Under the pieces are notes generated by a model that saw only the letters and a program-made list of their open reading frames with translations, did no database searches and was not told where the DNA came from. Shown piece by piece: positions 15,105-21,781 of a stretch of 21,781 bases of DNA; position 1 is the first letter of the stretch; every line of letters starts with the position of its first letter. The stretch is from an uncultured Eubacteriales bacterium (GTDB lineage Bacteria > Bacillota > Clostridia > Christensenellales > CAG-138), in contig UQXE01000029.1 of assembly GCA_900544965.1 (NCBI GenBank), forward strand, positions 1 to 21,781, read 5' to 3'. Position numbers and translations under genes: made by a program.

Positions 15105-17183
15105 TCATTTTGAATTCTCTTTTTTTAATTCTTTTTTAGGTATGGTCAGTTCTTTATATTTATAGAGCAGCATAAGGGAATCTACAAAATCCTCGTTCCA
15201 CGCATCGCTTTTTTGGGTCAGAGCCCAAAATTTATCTTTATCAAAAAACAAATTAATGGGATCTTTTCCGATACTTTTTCTATCATCATTAAGTTTTTGG
15301 ATTTCTTGTTTCGTATCTTTATTTCGCAGTTCAATCATATTTATGGCCTTACGTCTAGCCTCATCATTGGAAACCTTGGCCAGTTCGCGCAGCTTAACAA
15401 ACATGCTCTTTTCAATTTTCAGCTTCTGCAGGTATGAGCGTTTCCCCCGTCCGGTTTTGTCTCTGCCCGCTACCTTTCCCTGATAACACTCTTCATTTGC
15501 AAATACTTTTGTCAGGCATTTGTCTTTTTTAATTAATATTTCTTTGTACAAATAATCGGTTGACTTAGAAAATAAATATTCCCGGGCGTTGTCCAGCTCT
15601 TCATCTTTATATGTATAGAGCTCTGATTCCGCTGCTGAATCAGCGTCATCCGTTATTCCAAACCGGCTGTCGGAGAATAAAAGCATCAAGCGCAAATAGG
15701 TTTCCAAGCGATGCCTGGTATTGCTGTCCAACACAATTTCTACTCCGCCTTCTCTCTTTTTAAATAGCTGGGACAGTATCCCGGCATTTAAAAGGAGTTC
15801 CAGGTTCCGCTTTTCTTTATCCAACGCTTTGGTGAATCTGGGAAGAAGATGGTATAACACGCTGTTGATATATCTCATATCGCTTTCCCGCACGCTTTTT
15901 ACGGAGAGCCTCTCCAACAACGTATAGAAGAAGCCTGGGGTCCCTAATATTTCGTTATATCCGTTCCCCTCCGCCCTTATATAGTTCAGCAGCTTAACGT
16001 CACGCCGGAAAAAATTCCATATAGGAATGGCTTGCAACTTGTATGATAAATTCTCTTTATGCTTTTTAAGTTCTGCGCAATCTATGTCCAGATAGGTCAG
16101 CCCGCAAATAGAAATTTTCGTTTTGATAAACTTCCTCTTGAGAAACTTCCCAAAGGATGCTGGGTCGGTTTCTTTCGCTTTTTTTAACTGACTCTCCACC
16201 CTCTCCATATAATAACGGATGGGTTCCCTGTTAAACGTAATCTCCACGCCGATACTCATGGACAGCTTTAGGATAGTTGGATTCTTCCGGGATAGCTCCT
16301 TCTCTAACCTTCCATTGATCCTGCTAAGGATATTCCCGCATGCCTCAATCCCTTTGATTAGGTTTTTAACCGATACAGCGAAGAAGATGTCGTCTCCCGC
16401 TACATAGAATGGGAAAAGCCAGCCTGTACGGCCGTTTGACTCACCCTTTATGCTCTCATGCAGGCCTTTTAAGCAAACCTCATCATTAAGGATCTTACTG
16501 ACCTTGCTATAATCGTCATAGCCATCGATCTTTTTGAACATATTACCCATGTCGTCAAGGTCCGCTTTAATGACAGCAATTCGAAAATGGTTCTCGTTGG
16601 CTGATTCCTCCTTTGAAAACAGCGCATTGATATCTCTCGCGAACATCGGGAACTCCATTGGCTCCGCTTCTTCATCCATAACCCCGGTATTCTTCTTATC
16701 CACCGTACTGAACGAAAAAAGCGTCTCCTTGTTTTTCTCTATTCTCTCATTCAGGTATCCGGATTGCTTAAGCCGCTTCTTAGCCTCCTGAATCGCCTCG
16801 ATCTTGTCGTATTTTCCTTCCGGAAAGAAAACGCACTTGAGCAGTTTTTGCCCCTGCGAACTGTGGTAATAAGCTAAAAACAACTCATTCAGCTTAGCCT
16901 CTATAGCCTCTACCGGCAGGCCGCATTTGAAAATATATACGCCGGAGCAGGACAGCAGCTCATTCTTATCCTCATTCTCATTCTTATCCTCATCCACTTT
17001 CGTTTCTGGAAATTTTCTCTTTATGACGTTGTGAAAACCTTCGGATATTTCTCTGGAGGCGTTCATAATACTCTTTAACGTAGCCTGTTCCGTCTGTTTT
17101 TCCTGCACATGCGAATGAATCGTCTCCGTCAAAAACGCCTGCACCTTATCTACTGAAAGGGCTACAATCTGCTTTTCACTCAT
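15105..17183 (-). CDS. cas10: Cas10 (Csm1-like), HD-less, AGDD palm motif
   Basis: Predicted 692-residue large subunit of a type III effector. The second palm (cyclase) domain is recognisable: metal-binding strand VIKADLDDMGNMF (residues about 204-216), the core hairpin FYVAGDDIFF with A262-G263-D264-D265 in place of GGDD, and the following SMSIGVEITF and SQLKKAKETD. The protein begins directly with a palm-1-like IVALSVDKVQAFL, so the N-terminal HD nuclease of many Cas10 proteins is missing and no HD dipeptide is present. The C-terminal part (beyond about 540) is long, helical and very charged. The ATG at 17183 follows AAGGAG and overlaps the upstream gene by eight bases. Both Asp residues remain, so cyclic oligoadenylate synthesis is possible; first-Gly-to-Ala variants are known to work in related GGDEF enzymes. 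Confidence 0.9.
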   Translation of the reverse strand: MSEKQIVALSVDKVQAFLTETIHSHVQEKQTEQATLKSIMNASREISEGFHNVIKRKFPETKVDEDKNENEDKNELLSCSGVYIFKCGLPVEAIEAKLNELFLAYYHSSQGQKLLKCVFFPEGKYDKIEAIQEAKKRLKQSGYLNERIEKNKETLFSFSTVDKKNTGVMDEEAEPMEFPMFARDINALFSKEESANENHFRIAVIKADLDDMGNMFKKIDGYDDYSKVSKILNDEVCLKGLHESIKGESNGRTGWLFPFYVAGDDIFFAVSVKNLIKGIEACGNILSRINGRLEKELSRKNPTILKLSMSIGVEITFNREPIRYYMERVESQLKKAKETDPASFGKFLKRKFIKTKISICGLTYLDIDCAELKKHKENLSYKLQAIPIWNFFRRDVKLLNYIRAEGNGYNEILGTPGFFYTLLERLSVKSVRESDMRYINSVLYHLLPRFTKALDKEKRNLELLLNAGILSQLFKKREGGVEIVLDSNTRHRLETYLRLMLLFSDSRFGITDDADSAAESELYTYKDEELDNAREYLFSKSTDYLYKEILIKKDKCLTKVFANEECYQGKVAGRDKTGRGKRSYLQKLKIEKSMFVKLRELAKVSNDEARRKAINMIELRNKDTKQEIQKLNDDRKSIGKDPINLFFDKDKFWALTQKSDAWNEDFVDSLMLLYKYKELTIPKKELKKENSK

Positions 17184-18096
17184 CTGCTCCTTCTCCTTTT
17201 GCAAACTTATTAAACATTTCAGAATATGCAAGGTGTGGAAACGGCATGGGATTATTAAACAGCATAAGCAGTTGGTTTAGCTGTAAATTGAATGACAATA
17301 GAGAGATGTCGCCGTCTTTTCCTTTGACCTGATACTCCTTAAGCTCTTTTTTCTCAAGTGTTGATTCGCCATTGATATTCCCGCCTTCCTTGTCCTTTAT
17401 TTGTCCTCTCTGACAATCGCCTGCATGGTTCATAGCACGAAACCAGTCCTTCAGGTTCTTTTTCCGTGTGTCAAAATTAATATTCAATCTATTTTCTTCA
17501 GACGAAGCCCAGACGATGATATCAAACATGTTTTCATATGATTGGTTTTCAGATTGGTTTTCAAACTGCTCCTTTAAGCAGCATAGGATACGCAGCGGAC
17601 GCGTCTGCGTCTGTGTCGGGGGAACTTTCTGTTTTTCCTCCCCACAAATAATTCCGGTGGCTATTCTTAAGTAGGATTTACGCGAAGTTGTTAAAGCCTT
17701 AATACTCTCCGCCCATTTTTCTAACTCTTTCTTTTTTAGAGAGCTGCTTTTACACTCTACAACGACCGCTACCGCCTCAACAGGAATAAATTTCAGCCTG
17801 CCATAATGAAATATGTAAGGCGTATAGGTTTCGTCAAAAATCGCCAAATCAACTTCATTGGATACGTTGCCCTCGGAGTCGATGATGAACACCGATTGCT
17901 CAGTTGCAAACTTTTGGGGAATAATCTGTTTAAACATTTCCCTCCAGACATCTTCCCGAAATCCCCCGATAGTCGGCCCATGATCCAACTGAAAATACAG
18001 TTGTTTTACTAATGTCTTTTCATTATTTCTGTAATTTTCAATAATATTATTGATTGTTTTTTTGTCAGGGTTTTTTGAGTTTTTTTCTTCTTTCAT
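17176..18096 (-). CDS. DUF6602-like PD-(D/E)XK nuclease in the cas operon
   Basis: Predicted 306-residue protein. Residues about 40-120 match the DUF6602 pattern: GGFREDVWREMFKQIIPQKF, then a strand-rich FIIDSEGNVSNEVDLAIFD, then FIPVEAVAVVVECKSS. This contains a PD-(D/E)XK-type active site: E48 in the early helix, D83 in EVDLAIFD, and E114-x-K116 in VECKSS. The fold suggests a metal-dependent nuclease. No CARF or SAVED domain is visible for sensing cyclic oligoadenylate, and residues 225-265 form a polar linker before a C-terminal hydrophobic helix pair (LSFNLQLNQLLMLF). It lies between cas6 and cas10, 47 bp after cas6, and its stop overlaps the cas10 start by eight bases, so it is made together with the complex. 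AAGGAG precedes the start. Function in the system is inferred. Confidence 0.78.
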   Translation of the reverse strand: MKEEKNSKNPDKKTINNIIENYRNNEKTLVKQLYFQLDHGPTIGGFREDVWREMFKQIIPQKFATEQSVFIIDSEGNVSNEVDLAIFDETYTPYIFHYGRLKFIPVEAVAVVVECKSSSLKKKELEKWAESIKALTTSRKSYLRIATGIICGEEKQKVPPTQTQTRPLRILCCLKEQFENQSENQSYENMFDIIVWASSEENRLNINFDTRKKNLKDWFRAMNHAGDCQRGQIKDKEGGNINGESTLEKKELKEYQVKGKDGDISLLSFNLQLNQLLMLFNNPMPFPHLAYSEMFNKFAKGEGADE

Positions 18097-18143
18097 GGAT
18101 CTACTCTCCTTATCTTTACGCTTTGCGTCTCAAACCGGTAAAA

Positions 18144-19028
18144 TCAAATAAACTCCACTTGAATCCGTCCCATACCAAAGGTTGTATTGCGGCCAATGTG
18201 TAAAATCTGCGCGGCAAACAACCAGGGAATAAAGGGCGTAATTTCGCCTTCAAACCATATATCCCCCATCAAGCCGTCAAAATCCATCTTCTTTCCCAAA
18301 CGGTTGGAATACCGCTCCATGCTTACAGATTCTAACCGTTCTTTTACCGTGCTTACGTCCTGTGAGAGCGTCCGGATACGTCCTGCCTCCGTCTTATCGC
18401 TCCAGCCTCCATAACGCCCTGTTATCATCTCCATACGGCGGGTAATATTGCGTATAATTGTTGGAAAATCCAGTTTATCAAGCAACTCGCCGTTTCTTCG
18501 GATGCGAAGCGGGGTAAGCATATGGATACGCAGCCGCCGGACTTCAGGTAAATAGTAGCAGGGCAAGACCTCGCTCCTAACCGAGATTTCATAGAAAGAG
18601 CCATCCTCCCAGATAACGCGCTGATCTAAACCATGTGTGATTTTTTCCAATTTAAACGGATATCTTAAAGCGCCCAGTCCGAGCTCCCCTATTCCCTTTA
18701 TTGCATTCACTAACTGTTGCGCGTACTGAACCGCTTCGCCTAAAAGCAATATTTGAAAGTTTAACTTCTCCCCCTCAGGGTAAATATCTTTCTCTGATTC
18801 TGGAGGAATAATAACGTATGGATTGGCGACATCCTGTGTGTTGCCATTTAACGCGCGATTATTATAAATATAATTATAGGCGCCGCTATCCTCCTGCAAA
18901 GCTTGTCCGATTACTCCGCGAAGCGTAGACCCCAGAAAAGCGGGCAGCTTGGCTCTGCCAAGGGATGTCAGCTTAACTTTCATTGGCATATATTTTAAAA
19001 AGAAAGGAACCTCCGGTTCCGCCATCAT
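18144..19028 (-). CDS. cas6: Cas6-like pre-crRNA processing endoribonuclease
   Basis: Predicted 294-residue RAMP protein of the Cas6 group (COG5551-like, with a Cas6 C-terminal domain), which cuts the CRISPR transcript within repeats. It starts with the RAMP element PAFLGSTLRGVIGQALQ (residues about 29-45) and ends with PFIPWLFAAQILHIGRNTTF followed by GMGRIQVEF, the conserved C-terminal glycine-rich loop of this family. The middle has LRIHMLTPLRIRRNGELL and a basic FPTIIRNITRRMEMITGRYG segment suited to RNA binding. The catalytic residue cannot be picked by eye; the His of LHIGR and the His near residue 132 are candidates. First gene of the operon, with GAGGTGAT before the start. Its presence implies that an array exists elsewhere in the genome. 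Confidence 0.82.
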   Translation of the reverse strand: MMAEPEVPFFLKYMPMKVKLTSLGRAKLPAFLGSTLRGVIGQALQEDSGAYNYIYNNRALNGNTQDVANPYVIIPPESEKDIYPEGEKLNFQILLLGEAVQYAQQLVNAIKGIGELGLGALRYPFKLEKITHGLDQRVIWEDGSFYEISVRSEVLPCYYLPEVRRLRIHMLTPLRIRRNGELLDKLDFPTIIRNITRRMEMITGRYGGWSDKTEAGRIRTLSQDVSTVKERLESVSMERYSNRLGKKMDFDGLMGDIWFEGEITPFIPWLFAAQILHIGRNTTFGMGRIQVEFI

Positions 19029-19120
19029 ATCACCTCATTTTATAAGCATAAGTACATATATATGCTGTTTTATATTCCATCTTTTGCCCATTCTACATAA
19101 ATAACCTATAATCTACATTA

Positions 19121-19149
19121 ATTATATTCGAAAGTTAGTCTATATGCAA
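19121..19149 (-). promoter_or_regulatory. candidate promoter of the cas operon
   Basis: On the minus strand TTGCAT (19149-19144) and TATAAT (19126-19121) are 17 bp apart, within an AT-rich patch. Transcription would start near 19114, about 85 bases before cas6. The -35 match is only partial. Confidence 0.4.
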
Positions 19150-19155
19150 CCCTAA

Positions 19156-19329
19156 TGTATTATAGTTGTATTAAAATTTTTGGAATTATATATCGAACTT
19201 TGCCGCCGCAATCTCAGCCATGTGAACGCATATGTAATGCTGATGCTGAACATCCACGACAAATATGCTATGGAGCAAAGCGGACTTCTCTCGGACGTAT
19301 ATACCGCTGATAAAACAGGTGACGCTTGA
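19156..19329 (+). pseudogene. 57-codon open fragment without a start
   Basis: A frame open from a stop at 19153 ends at TGA 19327-19329. It reads like the end of a normal protein, with NLSHVNAYVMLMLNIHDKYA and EQSGLLSDVYTADKTGDA. There is no start codon with a ribosome binding site, and the 5' part is the AT-rich cas promoter region. It is probably a gene fragment cut off when the neighbouring region was inserted or deleted. From here to 19690 no intact gene was found; the only other structure is the repeat copy at 19449. Confidence 0.25.
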
Positions 19330-19448
19330 GTTTTCCACACCGAAGGCGTATGCCGCAAAAGGTTGGCAGCGAGACGGCGGCGTGGCGCCCGCGCATGCAA
19401 GGGTATAGCCGCATCAAGCGTGGCTTTTGCGCAGGAGGAGAAGCACGG

Positions 19449-19519
19449 GAGCAATGCGTTCAGAATACGAACCCCAGCTTCGTTTTTGTTAACGGCTTGT
19501 TCGATATTATCTGTTATAG
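19449..19519. repeat. 71-bp direct repeat, copy 1
   Basis: Identical to 20994-21064 except at two positions. On the minus strand it encodes TDNIEQAVNKNEAGVRILNA, the same words as the start of the open frame at copy 2. Sequence on both sides differs from copy 2, so only this block is shared. Confidence 0.92.
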
Positions 19520-19698
19520 GCGATATCTATACGCAAGGCATTGTTCTTCGCGTGGCTCTTTATGCCCATTCCGTTTAAACATGTATTATTTACTCCTTTG
19601 GATGCGCCCAATGTACGATTACGGTATTAGCGAAAACAAAAAAGTGTTGCAAATTATTATTAACTGCTGTAAGCTGAAGTTGAATGGAGGTATATTAC

Positions 19699-20238
19699 AT
19701 GAAAAAATTATTCGCTTTACTGTTATGTTTTTGTATGCTCGTTTCTTTTACAGCATGCACAAAGAACTCAATAACTTCAAAAATTGAAAGACCGGACGCA
19801 ACGCCAATGGTATTGGATAAAACTTATACACTAAAAGATTTGACATATAGAATCTCTTCATCTTTGGAAAGGGTCGCTGATGACGCTGGTAACTGTTCAT
19901 ATGAAATAGGTGATGGATGCATATTTATAGGAACTATGGAATATGGTAATGATGTCGCGCTTGACATAACTGATAAAGAAAAAGCAAGAGGTACACTTCA
20001 GGCATTTGTTGAGTTTTATGAATCCCTGGATCAAGAGAATATTATTAAAACCACCGATTATGACATAACCGTTTCCAACAGGCCAGGTGTATTGTTAACA
20101 GATAATTACGGGGATATCAATTTATTCATAGCGGACGAGACAGTATTATACCTTTTGTTTGTACGAGAGCCTTCAACCGGCGATGGGACTTTGAGGGCAA
20201 CATTTCTAGACGTTATTGATAGCATTAAAATAAAATAG
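19699..20238 (+). CDS. putative lipoprotein
   Basis: Predicted 179-residue exported protein of unknown function. The N-terminus is a lipoprotein signal: basic MKK, hydrophobic core LFALLLCFCMLVSF, and a lipobox-like FTAC with the lipidated Cys at residue 20, followed by a polar linker. The mature part mixes strands and helices (for example TYRISSSLERVADDAG, then IADETVLYLLFVREPS) and ends in DVIDSIKIK. It would be anchored on the outer face of the cell membrane. The frame opens at 19684, but the ATG at 19699 is chosen because TGGAGG lies about nine bases upstream. It sits between the two 71-bp repeats and is more AT-rich than the genes at 364-3062. It converges on the next gene across a long palindrome. 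Confidence 0.75.
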   Translation: MKKLFALLLCFCMLVSFTACTKNSITSKIERPDATPMVLDKTYTLKDLTYRISSSLERVADDAGNCSYEIGDGCIFIGTMEYGNDVALDITDKEKARGTLQAFVEFYESLDQENIIKTTDYDITVSNRPGVLLTDNYGDINLFIADETVLYLLFVREPSTGDGTLRATFLDVIDSIKIK

Positions 20239-20297
20239 CGTTAAGAACGTAAAGACGTCTAATTGACAGACAGCTTTTTGTCTAAAATATAAGAGAG

Positions 20298-20322
20298 TGG
20301 GCCCCATATCATATGGGGCCCA
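20298..20322. terminator. perfect 25-base palindrome between convergent genes
   Basis: Twelve bases beginning TGGGCCCC are mirrored exactly around a central C at 20310. It lies 60 bp past the lipoprotein stop and 15 bp past the end of the convergent gene, the place of a shared terminator. There is no T-run on either strand. The perfect symmetry could also serve as a protein-binding site. Confidence 0.55.
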
Positions 20323-20336
20323 TACTAACGTCACAT

Positions 20337-21071
20337 TTATTCTGTTCCATTAGGTATATAGACATAGCTGTAAAAATCAAAGCAAGCTTGTATAACCTCA
20401 GACATTTCCACCTCAAATTCAGGATAAAGCTCTGAAACTAGACAGCCGCTCCTTAGGAAATACCGATATACAGTGTCGAATTCCTCATAATTAATAGTTT
20501 GCTTGTCAAGCAATTCAAGCATGTCTATCATGTTCTGCATGTTTTCATTCAAGTCCGTTGTTAGTGCGTCAAATGCCTTACCGTTAGAATACCTTCTAAA
20601 TATCTCCCCTGCCTCTAAATCTATTTCATTCTTAAATTTTTCAAGCTCCGTATGGCTGTTAATCCAGGTTTCTATCTCCGCTTTCTCCTCTAAAGTCAGG
20701 GCAGGTATTGGGTTAGGGTTCTGCGCAAAAATCTCTTCTCTTTCCCTCTTTATATCTACAAGGTTTGTATATTCAGAGTTTGCATTAATAAACCAGTCTC
20801 CAATTCTCAGCGGCAGGCCAGAACCATTAAGCTCAAGAGGAACACCTTCCTGCGGGTTCTCCTTAAGCCAGTTTATAAACTCCTGATCTGCCTGATTAAG
20901 GAAGTCTATACTTTTTATGAATTCATATCCGCCGCCTTCTGTGGGCACCTGCACGCCTGAGACCCTGCTCACAAATTCGTCGATTCTTTGGTGGAGCAAA
21001 GCGTTCAGAATACGAACCCCAGCTTCGTTTTTGTTAACGGCTTGTTCGGTATTATCTGTTATAGATGTTAA
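20337..21071 (-). CDS. hypothetical protein, open frame truncated at the 5' end
   Basis: The frame is open for 244 codons from a stop at 21072, but holds no ATG and no ribosome binding site near its beginning; the first possible start is a TTG at 20999 (220 residues). The first 24 codons up to that point fall mostly in the 71-bp repeat. The rest is mainly helical and acidic, with segments such as LEEKAEIETWINSHTELEKF, an N-rich helix (DLNENMQNMIDMLELLDK) and an aromatic end (ACFDFYSYVYIPN). No signal peptide or membrane helix is present. No family is recognised. The missing start and the repeat at its head suggest that the gene was joined to this site by recombination and is a remnant or an orphan 3' module. 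Confidence 0.5.
   Translation of the reverse strand, partial: LTSITDNTEQAVNKNEAGVRILNALLHQRIDEFVSRVSGVQVPTEGGGYEFIKSIDFLNQADQEFINWLKENPQEGVPLELNGSGLPLRIGDWFINANSEYTNLVDIKREREEIFAQNPNPIPALTLEEKAEIETWINSHTELEKFKNEIDLEAGEIFRRYSNGKAFDALTTDLNENMQNMIDMLELLDKQTINYEEFDTVYRYFLRSGCLVSELYPEFEVEMSEVIQACFDFYSYVYIPNGTE
20994..21064. repeat. 71-bp direct repeat, copy 2
   Basis: Second copy of 19449-19519, with 69 of 71 bases identical, 1545 bp away in the same orientation. Here it forms the first codons of the open frame that runs left to 20337. Confidence 0.92.
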
Positions 21072-21176
21072 CTATGGCATATAGCTTTATTACGCCCCTC
21101 CCCGCCTAACAGTCTTAGCTTGATAGTAAGTAATTAGCCTAATACGCTATAGCAAGCACACGTATATAGAGAGAAC

Positions 21177-21204
21177 CACCTTATCTACATATTAAGATAA
21201 GGTG
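21177..21204 (-). terminator. terminator hairpin after the second lipoprotein gene
   Basis: CACCTTATCT and AGATAAGGTG pair perfectly around an 8-base loop. On the minus strand the stem is followed by GTTCTCTCT, and it begins 9 bp past the stop of the gene ending at 21214. Confidence 0.7.
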
Positions 21205-21213
21205 TTATCGGTT

Positions 21214-21642
21214 TTATTCGTTTCCCAGTGGGACTGCAGACATGGGAATATTATATTTTAAAAGGATAGATGCAAGAGTAACTCGGTTCTCCCTTCCCAT
21301 AACATAAAATGCGCCGGATTCGGTGTAAACTGTGTCGCAACTGTCCCCAGCAGGATACAGTACCTCCCGCTTGCCGTTTCCCTCAAAGGTGATTTGATAC
21401 GTATAGTAACCACAATCACTGCCATTGTCGCTCTTCATATTGGAGAAAATCTTTACCAGCACAGCGACATCTTCCGGATCGTCGATTACAACGGTTTTGC
21501 CATCATCGGCGTGTGCTACTATTTCGCTCCAGTTGCCATAGTCCACCGTTACGGTTTTCGCAAACCGCAGGCTTTTTGATGAACAGCCGACTGTACAGAT
21601 TGTCAACAATAACACGAACGCGACAGTTATCCATCTTTTCAT
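21214..21642 (-). CDS. putative lipoprotein
   Basis: Predicted 142-residue exported protein of unknown function. It has a clear lipoprotein signal: MKRW, hydrophobic core ITVAFVLLLTICT, and the lipobox TVGC with the lipidated Cys at residue 20, followed by SSKS. The mature domain includes a Cys pair (one in SDCGYYTYQ and one in GDSCDTVYT) that could form a disulfide outside the cell. It also has an alternating strand pattern typical of small beta-rich lipoproteins that measure or bind at the surface. AAAGGAG precedes the start. It follows the gene at the window's right edge by 20 bp and is probably in one operon with it. The hairpin at 21177 ends the unit. Confidence 0.78.
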   Translation of the reverse strand: MKRWITVAFVLLLTICTVGCSSKSLRFAKTVTVDYGNWSEIVAHADDGKTVVIDDPEDVAVLVKIFSNMKSDNGSDCGYYTYQITFEGNGKREVLYPAGDSCDTVYTESGAFYVMGRENRVTLASILLKYNIPMSAVPLGNE

Positions 21643-21662
21643 AGTACACCACTCCTTTTACA

Positions 21663-21781
21663 CTACATGCTGATTAACGTTCCGGTTTCCGCGTCGATTA
21701 TGATAGAGCCGTTGTCGGAATCGCATCGCCATACGGGTTTCAACCTGATTCCCGAATCCGTAGCGGTTGGATAATATTCAA
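21663..21781 (-). CDS. 3' end of a PepSY-like exported protein (partial)
   Basis: The last 39 codons of a gene entering from the right edge. The readable end, RLKPVWRCDSDNGSIIIDAE followed by TGTLISM, matches the way PepSY/YcdB-type domains finish: an 'xPVW' strand, then 'vDAetGxli'. These domains often occur in secreted or membrane-anchored regulatory proteins. Too little is present to name the whole protein. It lies 20 bp before the lipoprotein gene on the same strand. Confidence 0.6.
   Translation of the reverse strand, partial: EYYPTATDSGIRLKPVWRCDSDNGSIIIDAETGTLISM

Noticed and set aside
12645..19028. Assignment as type III-B (Cmr)
   Set aside because: The Csm3-like IPGSSLKGALR context and the Csm4-like PEGYLPTP block fit the Csm group better, and no Cmr1, Cmr5 or Cmr6-like gene is present, although the HD-less Cas10 start is Cmr2-like.
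19271..19282. 12-base match TGGAGCAAAGCG to the edge of the 71-bp repeat
   Set aside because: Short and not extended on either side; likely coincidence.
19326..19787. 153-codon open frame on the plus strand
   Set aside because: It runs over the 71-bp repeat and into the lipoprotein gene in the wrong frame, and has no start signal.

Overview
The window looks like a chromosomal stretch from a Bacillota (Clostridia-type) bacterium. Strong AGGAGG-like ribosome binding sites, a TTG and a probable GTG start, small lipoproteins, and closest-looking families (MATE/MerR pair, RsgA, Csm-type proteins) all fit. Base composition is mosaic: GC-richer core genes alternate with AT-rich patches and decayed intergenic stretches, as in an accessory region.

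Layout. 1-340: dispersed-type repeats around a terminator hairpin. 364-1839 (+): a GNAT acetyltransferase and a SAM methyltransferase. 2127-3272 (-): the ribosome-assembly GTPase gene rsgA, preceded by a leader holding a promoter, an 18-codon ORF, an intrinsic terminator and an overlapping alternative hairpin. 3421-4488 (+): small membrane proteins, one apparently frameshifted. 4489-5476: degraded DNA with one short ORF remnant. 5489-6195 (-): a second, AT-rich GNAT gene with its promoter. 6196-7522: no convincing gene, but dense hairpins including a three-hairpin block resembling a mobilisation origin. 7523-9787: a MATE exporter (-) and a MerR-type activator (+), divergent around a MerR-style promoter with a 19-bp spacer and a 17-bp palindrome. 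9847-10939: promoters but no convincing gene. 10940-12328 (+): a second, unrelated-looking MATE exporter with a TTG start.

12645-19028 (-) is the main system: a compact type III CRISPR-Cas interference operon. In transcription order it is cas6, a DUF6602-like PD-(D/E)XK nuclease gene, cas10, csm3-, csm4- and csm5-like genes. They are tightly packed, with 8-nt and 4-nt overlaps. The set has no recognisable csm2/cas11, no CARF effector (csm6/csx1/can), no cas1/cas2 and no CRISPR array in the window. Cas10 lacks an N-terminal HD nuclease and carries AGDD instead of GGDD. The backbone subunit keeps the aspartate expected for target-RNA cleavage. The nuclease gene sits where an effector might be expected, which makes this the best candidate for an undescribed variant.

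19029-21781: accessory DNA with two lipoproteins, a 5'-truncated ORF of unknown function, a 71-bp direct repeat in two copies 1.5 kb apart, a perfect long palindrome between convergent genes, and the 3' end of a PepSY-like protein at the right edge.
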